Source: Kwoniella bestiolae CBS 10118 (lineage: Eukaryota; Basidiomycota; Tremellomycetes; Tremellales; Cryptococcaceae). Taken from it: a DNA stretch of 64,000 nt. Positions 1 through 11,557 of the stretch are shown piece after piece. The translations under genes were made by a program, and so were the position numbers. Numbering within the stretch: the first letter of the stretch is position 1; every line of letters starts with the position of its first letter. The stretch spans positions 1,550,001 to 1,614,000 of the forward strand of contig NC_089244.1 of NCBI RefSeq assembly GCF_000512585.2. Direction: 5' to 3'. The notes under the pieces were generated by a model, which was not told the DNA's origin, did no database searches, and saw only the letters and a list, made by a program, of their open reading frames with translations.

Positions 1-248
1 CATTTGGTGCACGGTGCACGGTCCGCTAATGCCACGAGGGAACAAGAGGCAAGAGGCGCGGCGCGTCCAGCGAGTGAGGCGGTTACTACCCTCGTTCTCA
101 GCAAGTAGGGCAGCATTTTCAATGTTCAATATCACGTCTATGCGTCTATACATCTAGTATCTATAGGATCATGCATTGTATAATCGTTGATTCTGGTCCG
201 CGCATTAAGCGTCCTCATATGGTGAACATACAAATGATAGACCCCAGG

Positions 249-2761
249 TCAGAAATATACAACATCAATCCTATCCTTCTACCAACCGAAACACAAAACG
301 AGTTGTCAGCTTTTGTTGACCCCTGTGCTACGCAGTGACTTACCATCATAATCGCGATCCTCTTCCCATCCCACAGCATATTCCTAAACTCCCTTGCATC
401 ATCTTGGTAATCTGCAGAAGATCCATTTAAAGGTATATCAATATCCACTTCTATCTCGGCGCATGTCTCAGTGTATGCCATATGATCTGGTTTTTGCGGG
501 TATGGAGAAAACGGAGAAGGAATGATGGATCTTGGTCCATAAATCTTCTTGAGGCGAACGGACGTGCGTCCGCGGAAGTCATTTCTCGCTTTTTCACCAT
601 CATTTTCTAATGTCATCCTATCCAGATTATTTTCCATTTGACTTTCCTCGAGTGGCTCCTCAAGCGCACCAAGGGGTAATTCTCTAAAAGCTGTGGCGTC
701 TTCGTAGATCTGTTGTCGTATCGTCGATATCGGATGAAAGTCCCTCAAGATGAGTCTACCTCTCTTTGTGACCTTTCTAGTAACATTACCTCCGCCAGGG
801 ATATCACCTCCGTTTCCATCTTGCCCGGCCATGCCACCTTCAGCCACATGAGATACCGTCTGACCTTCCAATGTTGATACCGAATCTTCTGCACCATCGC
901 CCGTTTCACCAAAAGCAGAAGCATCACCCCCATTCCAATCCACTTCCAAACATTTCCACCCCGCCACCTCCAAATTTGTCCGTGGCTGATCAAACCAAAC
1001 CTTCCCGCAATCCTTCCAGAGAGTATAATGCAACACCTCCGGTATATCCCGTATCATCCTCCTGAGTCTGGTAATATCGATCACACAATTTGAATGGACG
1101 CATTCCTGGAACGAACCGTCTTTATTCGAGTACAGCGCTCCATAGAGCGAGATTGCCAATAATCCCTCGGGCTTTCCCTCCACCACTTCTTCCTTTCCAC
1201 TGTGGGCGGACGATGACGAAGAGAGAAGGAATCGGGATTTCATTTCGACCCTGTTCATTTGGAGGGTACATTCCTCTTCATCCTTTTTGGTGGATGTGTA
1301 TCGCCCCATATTGGAGGTGGGGAGGACGAAGACTGATCTGAGTGTACATCTAGGTACATCTCTGGGTGTCCAATGCTTTTTGTCTCGATCTCCTTCGTTC
1401 ATTCCTCCGGTGATAGAAGAGGGAGAAGGGGACTCGGGGACCTCCCAGAACATGAGGCGAGGCTGGGCGACTTTCCCAGTTGTGAATTCCTTTTCGTCCA
1501 TATCCAGCGGTATCTCTTGAGGCAACACCTCACAATTGCATGTGACAATCGTGGTCATCTATCATGTCGACCTCCGAGGAAGGTTCAATCTGGAATGGCG
1601 AGACGATGCACTAAGTGCCATCATAATACATCAGCTTTGCCTTCCTTTCCCTCGACTATTACTTCTGGTCAGCTGCATTTGTGTGAGATGAGCAGGAACG
1701 TCTTGACCCAACACCCACTCCAATGAGCTTCCCCTCCCGCCAGTCCAATAACCCCACCCACCCATATGCCGAGCCATCCCCATTCCCCACGAGAAACATC
1801 AACCTATCGCTCAGACCGCAAGCTACAATGGGTGTGCAGTATATCTCATTGGGGGGGAACGGGCCAATATCAATATATGGGTGTGATGCTTCAGGATGAT
1901 AGATTGCTTGCCATGTATTTGGGGTGTCGTCGGATGAGGGGTCGAGAAGGTAGAAATGGATTCGAAAGGATTTACCAATGTTTGGATCGTGATGGGTAGA
2001 CGCATCACCACTAATTGACATAAGTCATGTTTGACTTAGCATTGATCATGAAGAGCCACTTGCGGAAAAAGGGGGGAGTTCACCTACATTTCAGTAACGT
2101 GCACCAACAAATTCCTCCCCGGCAACATAATCCTACTCAACACCTCCGCATCATGCCTCGCACAAATCATCTTCCTCGGTCCCTCCCTTCCCTCAAGATC
2201 ATACATCTCCCAAGCTACGGGACCTTCGCCCTGAGGATACCCGGTAAAGAGTCGATCCTGGAGGATAATCGTCCAAAGGCTATCCTTTGTCGGTATACTG
2301 TACACCTCGCTCGGTGAGAGGTAATGCAAATTCCGTTCGAACGACAGAAGCTCTCGGAGCTTCTCTCCCGCCGAGATAGGTACGTTGGAGGATGTAAAGG
2401 AATGTTGGTGGAATGCATATCGTAATTTGAGTTGGAGGAGGGAAGAGTAGGAAATGAGATGGTTCAGGTGTTTAGAGACCTGTGATATTCTCATCAACTG
2501 TTATTATCAAGGTGACATTTCACAGCTGACAATGTCAGTAAATAGAGTACATACCTGAGAACACTTGATCAAGTCACAGGCATTCAGCCCCTCCAAAACC
2601 CCCTCCGCTAGCCCACTGTACTCCTCACAAGCCAGCAGCCTCCCCAAAGCTGGCATCTCGCCTGGAGATTGGGACTCAAGCTTCGTACACCTGTAATACC
2701 ACTCATAGAAGGCATCGTCTTGAGCAGGCGAAGGAGATACCCCAAGCATGTTGCTGGCCAA
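249..2761 (-). CDS. F-box protein, Tremellales-type (gene 1)
   Basis: Probable substrate receptor of an SCF ubiquitin ligase. The first exon carries the start of an F-box-like helix (LNACDLIKCSQ) that splices in phase 0 to VSKHLNHLISYSSLLQLKL, the usual second half of a fungal F-box, with the GTATGT donor near 2557. Later exons near 2100-2490 and 1720-2015 join in frame at HVTEIGDAS. The last exon boundary uses a GTAAGT donor near 344; the spliced tail ends KDRIDVVYF and stops at 249-251. That tail resembles the end of the second F-box gene at 51.7 kb (DKVWIIDFGA), so the two look like paralogs. The start is uncertain: the frame is open to 2761, but the first ATG in it is at 2749. The junction between about 1440 and 1720 could not be resolved. 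The large exon (about 340-1450) has no domain I recognise. Confidence 0.72.
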
Positions 2762-3093
2762 CCGATTTCATAGAAAATTCAATCTTTAATGATATGCATC
2801 CAGCATACATACTAGATGATACCGGAATCGACATCATTGCTCACTATCACTACTACTAATGTAGAGCGGTGCAGACGGACATTCCGGTTGACGCTGAAGA
2901 TGGTCCGAGCGCCGAGAACCGAGGTCCGAGACGCTCACTGTTCCGCCGGAACCACATCTACCCATCTCGAAGTTTCAGAGTGATTGCGACTGGTGCTTGT
3001 GATTATTCCTTTCTTTTGCTCAGATGTATGAGTACACTGTCATATCATACTACCAACAACTTAACGACCAGCACATCAAGCAAGATACTAAAC

Positions 3094-4084
3094 ATGGCAA
3101 TCCTCGAAGAGCTCCCTCAATCCCCAAGCCCAACTCAGCCCTCAACCCGTCAACGCAAGACCAAGAACAAAGCCAAAACCAAGGAAGAACCGACGATACC
3201 ACTCAAGAAACCATCTACCCTCCCTTTCTCTACCTCCAAACCCCTCATAGACGTGGACCTACCTGACAATGCAGGAGTGTATACGATAAATCCAGGGGAA
3301 ATTATTTCGGAGGACCATATCACCCAATCTGAGCGTACCTCCCTAAAGAGACACGGAGAGAGAAAGGGAGAGGGGGGAGAGGGGGAGGGAGAGGGAGAAG
3401 AGGAAGAGGACGACGAGATTTTCAATACCCTAATCGTAGCTGTACCATTCACCTTCCTCTATCTCCTATTGGATATTCTCGTGCATCTGCAGTATAATCA
3501 TAGGCCTGGTACCGAACATCTAGTCAGGGGTTGCGTCGTGGCTTTACCTAGTGAGTGATCCTTCTCTCCCTTCTCATTTGGGTATTAGCTGAGGTATGTT
3601 GGATGTGAACCTGGATAGCTTTGTATATGATTATAATGTATAGTGAGTCCACCTCCTGGTCCGGGATACAAACTGAGTCATGTAATATTGATCTTCTACC
3701 TTTGACTTCCAGCCAACCGACATGCAAATCATTGGATAACCAACTCCTTCCTCATCTCCTCATCGATCATAGCTGGATGTAGGTTGATATGGCTAGTGAA
3801 TAAAGCTTCATGGAGCGTCGTGACTGCTGAGGTGGGTCATATCATTCCATCATACTTTCTTCCCCTCATCGCCATCCTCAGAAATGTGTATCCAGACCAC
3901 TTTACAGTTGCAAAAATGGTCTAGTCGCACGAGCTGATCGTTCTCCTGTTCGTACGCTTAGGCCCCTCCAGTGGGCACATTATGGATATTGACCATAGTC
4001 CAATTACCCCTCTCGAGAGCTGTCTTGGCGTTGTTAGCTGTCGGTGGATGGATCTGGTGGAAGGGGATGAAGTTGATGCCTTGA
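3094..4084 (+). CDS. DUF7719-like integral membrane protein
   Basis: Small fungal membrane protein of unknown function. The N-terminus is basic and Pro/Thr-rich. A stretch of Gly/Glu repeats (around 3355-3415) precedes a first hydrophobic helix (TLIVAVPFTFLYLLLDILV). Two introns, 3551-3712 and 3832-3961, lead to further hydrophobic exons ending GGWIWWKGMKLMP. The order of basic tail, one helix with an HxQY-like segment, then three more helices and a WxWKG end is what I associate with the DUF7719 family; this is recognition from memory. ATG 3094 was chosen for its AAACATGG context; an in-frame ATG near 3030 would add about 21 residues. It is divergent from the F-box gene and convergent with TAF13. 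Confidence 0.65.
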
Positions 4085-4313
4085 TCCTTACCTAGAGATA
4101 TGTACTGTACGACGGATGGACGAAATGGCACGTCTCCATGAATGCGAGATGCACTTCTCAGCACCCGATGAATCAGAGAAGCGACTGCAAATCAAAACGA
4201 TTCCAAAATTCAGATGATCACATTACAACGTATTCATATCGTCATTTCGTCTCATCATACAACATGAAACTCGTAATCTACAAAATAAGCCGTACAACCA
4301 TAGCTTATCTAGA

Positions 4314-6407
4314 CTAAACATTCGCCAAAGATCCTTCCCTCTTGACCCCTCCCCCTCCTGGGGGGTTCGCCCCAGGTTTCCTCTGATACTTCCTCTTCTG
4401 TCCCGAGATCTTCCTAGGCTGCGGATTATCGGGATCCAAGACCCTATTCAACTTCCATCCCTTCTGCGGACCAGGTTTCCTCTTCTCGCCCTTCTCTTTC
4501 AATACCTTCGTTAAAGGTCTGCCCCTCTTCCTACCCCTCTCGTCTGTCCCATCACCCGCTCGCTTGTTATTCCCATTGAGCTGTTGATCATCATCCAATC
4601 CTAGGTAATCATTACCAACAGTCTCAACCAGGTCGTTCAAGTTGGGATTGGCAATTCTACGATGTTGTTTTAAGACTTCAGACATGTAGACCATGTGATC
4701 GAACCTTTCTAGATACTTTGAGTAGGTGGGGTGGGTGAGTCGATGTCGGATTATATCGAATGAAAGTGGGACTGTAAGGGGTTGGGAGGTGGAGTTACCG
4801 GTGGGACGTAACGGTGGAATTGGACGACACTTTAAATTACAACTCAAAGTCAGCTCAGTCCTTAGGTGCATGTCGATGGACTTGCGAGCCGACTCACCAA
4901 GTCTGCCAGGAACTCTACAACCATATCTTCCATGTAATCCACTGTATCGATATCAGGTTCAGGTACGTCACCAGCGCCATACATCAGACGAGCGACTAAG
5001 TACAATGAGTTGATCAGCATCTGTGTTATTGAATCGAACAACCCTTAACTCACTCTCGTTCCTCATAGACCCCCTCATACCTTCCTGCCTCCTACTTCTA
5101 GTCTCCGTGGCATTGGCAGCTGCAGAGGCGGTAGTCTTCGGTTCAGGAGCTTTCACTACTACCTCCTTCTCCTTCTCTTTCTCTTTATCTTTCGATGTGT
5201 CATCCTTCGATCCGTCCTTGTCCTTCGCTTCAGTCGATGAAGCATCCTTACTGGTAGAAGCGGGACCAGCAGAGAACACAGCTGCATCCCCATCTTCGCC
5301 CTGGGCAGCCGCGGCAGCAGCAGCAGCTTTTTCTTTGTCCGCTGCAATCTTCTTTCGACGAGCTTCAGCACGTTTCGCTTTCTCCTCCTCCGTCCTCGGT
5401 TTCTTAGGTTTGACAGGTTTCTCAGTAGGTGTAGCTGCATTGCTATCCTTGCCTTCATCTTTCTCCTTTTCTTTCTCCTTATCACCATCAGCTTTATCTT
5501 TATTGGCATCTTCTTTCTTCTCTTTCTTCTTTCTGGGCGCCTTCTTCTTCTTCTCTTTCTCTTCTGGCTTGGCCTCCTTCTTTTCTGCTACATCCTCTTT
5601 ATCTTTCTTCTCCGAAGGCAATTTGGTATCCGCTTTGACCGGGGATGGCAGTCGAGGTATACCTTCCGGTGGAGGCGTGAAAGTCTGAGTGAGAGGGACG
5701 GTAGCAGTGTTGGTGAGCTGAGGCGAAGAGATTGCAGCTGGATTGATATTAGAGTTGAGATTTGAGTTTGAGATGGTATTCTGAGCGATCTTAGCTGCAT
5801 TTAGCAGTGCAGGGTTGAACGCAGGATTCTGGCTGATCGGCCTGGGAGGAGCAGGCAATTGAGGGGCGATGGTTGAAGGAGTAATAGCTTGGTGACCTAA
5901 CGGTAGAGCGGGGGCTTGGGGATTTGTCTGGTTCTGCAATTGAGATGGCGTTATTGACTGATTCTGATTCGAACTCTGCAAGAACTGCTGTAAGGCATTC
6001 TGCTGTTGTTGAGCTTGTAACCGTTGTTGCAAAACTTGTTGCATAGCCTGCAAAGTTGGCCGGGGTTGAGCTTGACCAAGATTTGGTGATTGGCCTGAAG
6101 CCTGCGCTTGTAATCTGGCTTGAGCCTGAGCCTGCTGAACAGCTAACAATGCCTGTTGCCGCTGATGGAAGTCGGTCAGAGTAGCCAATTGAGTAGAGTT
6201 GAACTGGTGAGGTCGATTAGGTGTAGGCGAAGCAGTAGGAGAATTGAAATTCTGCAGAGCTGTTGGGCGAATACTCCCCATCATAGGTGAAGGAGTGTTC
6301 ATATTGGGATTGGGTGAACCAGTAGCATTCCCATTAGGGTTGTTCATGTTAGGTCGAGCTTGACCAAAGAACGCCTGCTGATTGAAGTTGTTCGGGAATT
6401 GTGACAT
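4314..6407 (-). CDS. TAF13: TFIID subunit 13 (TAF13) with long disordered N-terminus and AT-hook tail
   Basis: TAF13 pairs with TAF11 through a histone fold in TFIID, the general factor that recognises promoters. Exons are 6407-5054, 4995-4898 and 4829-4314, all with GTGAGT donors. The spliced C-terminal third reads IARLMYGAGD, then VDYMEDMVVEFLADL, then LSFDIIRHRLTHPTYSKYLE and FDHMVYMSEVLKQHRRI, which follows the TAF13 pattern (MYGFGD, then LEDLVIEF, then a helix before a LLxxNEELKRAR-like end). The family is normally about 110-170 residues. Here some 440 residues precede the fold: a Gln/Asn/Pro-rich half and a Lys/Glu-rich half. After the fold comes a basic tail with an AT-hook-like GRKRGRP core. 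Identity of the fold is well supported; the role of the extensions is unknown. Confidence 0.85.
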
Positions 6408-6639
6408 CTTGAGCTATCGGATAACCCGGGAAATGACTCTGGTGTAACAGTAATATCTGAAGTCAACATATGCATACGAAAAAGTGTAGAAGCATAGAGA
6501 CTAGCAGACGAAGTAAGAGGATCATAGTAGCGTTATAAGCTTGCTTTGACCTCTCTTCCCAACTCTCAACAACGTACACTTTGATCATAATTGATCCTCA
6601 CAAAACGTGAAAAACCAATCATCACAAAGCCTAATTACG

Positions 6640-7250
6640 AGTCATCACAATGTGAATATCACCTCGTCATCGCGCGCATGAACATCAACCCAAATCCCAT
6701 CTTTCCCCTCGAGAAGAAGGTAATCGAAAAGAAATGGATTGAAATTCAGAGACGGGCTAGAGATGAAGATTGCGATGAGTACGTGTGAGAAGGAGGGAAT
6801 CGAGGAAAGTCAGAGAATGGATTGAGCTAAAGTTGAATCATTTCAAGGGCGGAGGAAAGATACAGTAAGGAAGAACAAGACTACAAACAAATGAGAAGCC
6901 ACACTTACGTCCTCAAACCTTGGGTTATAGGATATCTGAGGACGAGACAAGTAAACCTGATAAGCCAACAACGAGTCAGCTCGAGTCATTTCCATCGTTA
7001 AGATCGTTATCAGGAAGATCAAGATAAGGTATCAGATAATGTTTTTTGGTATGTTTGGTTTATCGCTCACGAACACTCGGTAGCAGAACTGAATAATTTG
7101 TTACATCATTGTGATGAGGGAAGAGGAGGGGTAGACACGGACAAAATTTGATAGACGAAAAGATAGGATACTCACTGTATTGACTTTGCAGAAGATCAAT
7201 GAAGAACTCTGCTTGTCTTTGCGATATTTTAACGGGATGGTATCATGTTG
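6640..7250. other. Unresolved small spliced gene (strand uncertain)
   Basis: Two readings compete. On the plus strand ATG 6679 opens a charged protein (FPLEKKVIEKKWIEIQRRAR) that splices at GTACGT near 6780 to an exon with YVLKPWVIGYLRTRQ and stops near 7002. On the minus strand, exons with strong donors (GTGAGT near 7178, GTGAGC near 7067, GTAAGT near 6910) join in frame to give QAEFFIDLLQSQY, LLPSVPDSLLAYQVYLSRPQ and LNPFSDFPRFPPS. That reading has a TATAAAA near 7306-7312 and a CT-rich leader, but ATG 7246 is one frame off. An in-frame ATG inside the third minus exon would give about 55 residues. I do not recognise either protein. Confidence 0.35.
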
Positions 7251-7347
7251 ATTTGATGAGGAGAAGAAGAAGAAGGATCAAGATGGTGATCGCTAGTGAA
7301 ATGGGTTTTATAGCATAAAGCTTTGAGCGGTTTGGCATTGTTGACTA

Positions 7348-7376
7348 CCGGTGATATAACCCCGGTATATCACCGG
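7348..7376. repeat. Perfect 11-bp inverted repeat in RTF2 upstream region
   Basis: CCGGTGATATA at 7348-7358 is matched by its exact reverse complement at 7366-7376 around a 7-nt spacer (ACCCCGG). It lies about 165 bp upstream of the RTF2 start. It could be a dimeric transcription factor site or an extruding hairpin. Confidence 0.85.
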
Positions 7377-7540
7377 GAATGGCACGTCGACACGTTATTT
7401 ATGTTTGCCACCCAACTTGACCTTTCAAGCGTAAATAGATAACTGAAATCCAAGTGTTGTTCCTTGTGTGTTACATATCCCCGTTACTCCAGCTTTTCAC
7501 TTACCCCAATCATTCGCACTCGATATTGCAGTATACTACA

Positions 7541-8765
7541 ATGGGTGCCGACGGAGGATCAATTCCCGATAGAAGGGATCTAGTGAGGACAAAAGCTCAA
7601 GCAGGTCAAACGGACAAATCGTTATTGAGGGAGTTGTACGTCCTCTGCGCTTTGAGTAAGGTAGGTAAACCGTTTTGTCTCCTGCCTGTACGGGTAGGTG
7701 AATAGGAGCAATGTGCTGATCATCATCATTTGACCAGAAACCGCTCAGTAAACCTGTTGTACTTGATCCTTTGGGTAAATTGTACAACAAAGATTCTATC
7801 TTAGAATACTTCCTTGATAAAACAAAGTATGGGGATGGTGAGCAGATCTGCGGGCATCTGAAAGGTGTCAAGGTGAGTATCGTCATATCCTCCAGCTATG
7901 TTGTCCTGATAGGCCAAACAGGCCAGATTGTAGCTGATGGCTTGTTCTTATTTGACCTGTAGGACCTTCTCACCCTCAATCTCACGTCCAACCCAGATTA
8001 CTCCCCATCAACAGCAACAGCCGACACTCAATATACCAAAACACCCTTCATCTGTCCTCTCTCTCTCAGAGAGATGTCCGGTGTGATTCCATTCATCGCC
8101 ATCAAATCATGCGGATGTGTATTCTCAGACGCAGCGCTGAGAGGCATAATACCGACACTCACCAAAGGGATCACTACCAACACCTCCGCACAGGATATGA
8201 CACCGGAACAGGCCAAACCCGCTGTACCATCTGACGACAAGAAGGGGTTGGTGGGATGTCCAAATTGTGGGAAAGAATTTGATCCAACTTCACCTACTGC
8301 CATCATACCGATAAACCCACCTAAGGAAGTCCAAGATGTATTATTAGAGAATCTTCTGTTAGCCAGAGCTTCAGCTAAATCATCCAAGAAACGTAAGAAC
8401 GCCGAGAAAACTACGAACGGTAATGGTAATGGTGTACTGGAAGTAGCGGAACCAGTCAAGAAAGCTATCAAGATCAATGGTGCTTCCAATGGATCGTCGC
8501 CTGTACCTCGCATAAACTCGCCATCAATCAGTGGAAGTGCCAGGTCGGTTCAAGATAAATTGGCGGAACAGGAGCAGAAGCGATTGAAAGCTCAGGAGAA
8601 TATGAGCGAAGCTGTGAAATCGATGTTCAAACCTAAGGATGGTGGGGCCAAGAAGAGCGGGGCGGATGATTTCTTTGGGAGGACGTTTACGAGGGTGAGC
8701 TGATTATATCCCTTGGTACAAAGGATCGTTAAGCTGACAATTCGGTTGTATCTTAGTACGCGTAA
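7541..8765 (+). CDS. RTF2: Replication termination factor 2 (Rtf2, RING-like)
   Basis: Rtf2 acts at stalled or terminating replication forks and has also been linked to splicing. The start is typical (MGADGGSIPDRRDLVRTK). Introns follow the SK codons (about 7661-7738), VK (about 7873-7961) and the last full exon (about 8695-8756), leaving a two-codon final exon (TAC GCG then TAA at 8763-8765). The RING-like region has FICPLSLREMSGVIPFIAIK, then CGCVFSDAAL and CPNCGKEF; the first finger lacks a full Cys set, as is known for this family. The C-terminal third is Lys/Ala-rich and ends near ADDFFGRTFTRYA. Length (about 300 residues) fits the family. Confidence 0.9.
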
Positions 8766-9147
8766 GGATCTTGGTTGTGGTAGACGGTGAGAACGTAGGT
8801 CGAGGAGTGTCTGTGGGTTGTTTGTGAGCATACACTTGTATAATCTGAATCTGTTGTATAGTCATATCGTTATATGCATGAATTAAAACATCACAATACA
8901 ATGAGAGTGGTTGACTCAGCTTTCGATTGACTGTATACTACGTAGAATGACGCACAGACACAATCAGTCGATTGAATTCACTTTTGCTCTTCTCTTGATT
9001 TAGATGATACAACTCCTTCTCTCGTCTTACTCTTCTCACTCTCTCATATCCTCATCTTCACCTCGCCTTACTACATCCCACGGGACAGACCAGCTAGATC
9101 CCACCGCACCCCTTGGGTCTTGTCCCTTCCAGCGAACACTCAAAGCG
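8766..9147. other. Intergenic, RTF2 3' flank and next promoter
   Basis: No gene seen. An in-frame ATG at 9004 could extend the next gene upstream by 48 codons. Confidence 0.5.
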
Positions 9148-11175
9148 ATGCCACCATCCTCCCCAACCCCCTTCCGCCATTCCACCTCCCTAATCCCATC
9201 TTCGCCTCTCAGCTCAACCTCGGACCAATTCCGCAGGAAACAACATCTTCGTTCATCATCCGGAGACACCGTTATCAAGGGATTATCAAACTGGAGAAGA
9301 CAGGCTAAATCTGCTTCACAATCCATCTCTGTTCCTCAATCCAGTCAGACCAATCATGACCACAGGAATACTTCATCCAAGAAGAGAAGTTCGAAAGGGT
9401 CAGGTTTGGGTATGGGTATGAAGGGTACTCCTGGGAAGATCGTCAATAGACGGAGCAGTAAAGCTGTGGGTGCACATCCTAGTCCGACCTAATTCTTGGC
9501 GTCTAGATATGGTGAGAGGTTGGCCGCACAAAAGCTGATGTCAGCTTTTCATAGAGTATCGGACCAACCTCGACACCCATCACTCGCACTCGAGCACGAG
9601 ATCTCGATTCAACCTCAACATCAACTGACACTGCTAGGTCATCCACATGGTCACTCCATCTCTCAGAGGCAGAGGCCGAAGAAATGACTTCGCCAAGCAT
9701 CTGTGATCCGAGAACATCCCCTATTCACCCTTTAGCGGACCGAGCGACCAAACACCGTGTAATCGGTACTCCTTCGACTCATACTCTTGAAAATGACTCC
9801 GAACCTCCATCATCCGGGCACACAACTCGAACGATCAGGCAAGATGACATGATACCAGCACACCAAGACCTCATCGTACCGCTCAACGACCTCACTTCTT
9901 CTCAAGATCAAGACGATGATACCGACGATGCTACCCCTAAATCCGCCCAAAAAGCTGTGTCTACCTCTGCAGAGAGTTCTAGACCAGCATCATCCACCAA
10001 GTCTGCTTCAAGATCAACACTCCGAGCCAAAGATTCCAATGACATGGGATGGGATTTCACCATTCCCCTGAACGATCTCTCTGACCCCTCATCTCACTCT
10101 AAGCGAAAACGAATGCCCAGATCGTCGAGCGGATCAAGTAAGATCAAAGAGCGGAGGTCGACGCCGAGGAAGATGAAGGGGATGGACGATACTCCCTCTG
10201 CGTCTGATACTTCGACTAGCCGGGGGATATCATCGGAAGATAAACCTGGGAGGAGCAACACCGTTCTTGCGAATGAAGATGCGAACGATGTATCAGTAGA
10301 AACTGTTCGAGCTGCCCAGCATTCATCTCCACATGATCAAAGAGGGGCTGTAGATGATCAAGAAGCATTCCTCGACATGGAAGACCAAAACAATATTCCC
10401 GATAACTTTGATGCTGCGGAGATCGACATTGACCGTGGAAGCTTACCTCAACGGTTGGGTTCAGCAGCGAGCTTTTCTGATAATGCGGATGATTTAGTTG
10501 TCACTCTGCATACCCCGCAAAAATCCCGGACCGTGACACCTCAATCCACCTCCAGTGGAAGTACATCGACCAGTGTAGATGTAGATAAAGATCCCTTTGG
10601 ATTCGAGTTGATGCAAGATTTAGTGAGAAGTGAGTATGCTGAATGAACCACAACGGTAGCATTAATGTGAGTAAGCTGAATATTGACTTGGAATAGACAA
10701 GGTACCTCAACCATACCATCCATCCTCCCCATTCAGCACACCCAGAGAGCTTCGTCCACCTTCTCCCATCTCATTCTCCTCGACCGTTTCTTCCCTTATT
10801 CTCAGTGGCACTCCCAGTCCCAGTCTCAGTCCTGAGGTTGAAAAGAGAAGGCCACAAAGTTCGATCAAAGGGAGATGGAGAGGTGCGGAGGTGATGAGGC
10901 GTATTGAGAATCGAGAGATGCCCCCTTCAGAGGAGGAGGATACTGATCCGGAGATGGATGGTGGTCAAGTGAAGAAGAGGAGAAGATCTGGAATAAGGGA
11001 AATATCAATTACGCCTGAACTAACTGAGGTACGTCCAACCACTTTCATCAGATCGAGTTGGAGCTGATAAGATATCGCATCATAGGAAGCAAAAGAAGCT
11101 CAGCAAGCTCGTATAGCGCATTATATCGATCTAGCAGAGAACTATAATCTACATGTCGAATACGTACTTTGGTAA
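9148..11175 (+). CDS. Unrecognised Ser/Pro-rich, probably nuclear protein
   Basis: I do not recognise a family. Exons join cleanly: 9148-9465, then 9555-10631 (intron 9466-9554, phase 0, GTGGGT donor), then an exon from about 10698 (GTGAGT donor, phase 1), then a last exon from about 11087 ending HVEYVLW and TAA 11173-11175. The protein is Ser/Thr/Arg-rich and low in hydrophobic residues, with many SP/TP sites and basic clusters (KKRSSK, SKRKRMPR, KKRRR). An internal repeat is visible: DLIVPLNDLTSS and DFTIPLNDLSDPSS, about 65 residues apart. A short helical C-terminus (EAKEAQQARIAHYIDLAENY) is the only ordered-looking part. ATG 9004 is an alternative start in the same frame. Confidence 0.7.
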
Positions 11176-11190
11176 TTCATTGTAATGTCT

Positions 11191-11279
11191 GTCGGAATCA
11201 GCTCTCATTCCGACGGTGAACATACAGTCACCGCGGTGATCATTCCGTCGGCCGATTTTGTGGATTTTATCGGCCGACG
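11191..11279. repeat. Cluster of three perfect inverted repeats
   Basis: Within 90 bp there are GTCGGAAT (11191-11198) facing ATTCCGAC (11207-11214), the 12-bp palindrome TCACCGCGGTGA (11228-11239), and CGTCGGCCGAT (11246-11256) facing ATCGGCCGACG (11269-11279). All arms are perfect. The cluster starts 16 bp after the stop codon of the upstream gene and about 280 bp before the MFS gene. Confidence 0.85.
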
Positions 11280-11557
11280 TCGGATTACACCGATGATGTT
11301 ATGTTATATTTTTGGAGTGAGATGTGATTTTGACGATATTCGTTTGGATGGCGTTGACTCGAGATGAGATTGTGTTGAATGAGATGCATTATGCTATGTT
11401 CGATCATTGCTTTCACCATTCATATCATTCTGCTATACTAGCCCCTGTGTATAATCAGACATCAACGAGAAATCGCTTATTCCACTCATAATTTACAGCA
11501 AGATTAACCTGCGCATCGAGTCATGATAATATAGCAGTGATCACACGACCAAGCACA

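Noticed and set aside
5023..5688. Long plus-strand frame (221 codons) opposite TAF13
   Set aside because: Antisense shadow of Lys/Glu- and Ser-rich codons; the minus-strand gene is supported by splicing and homology.
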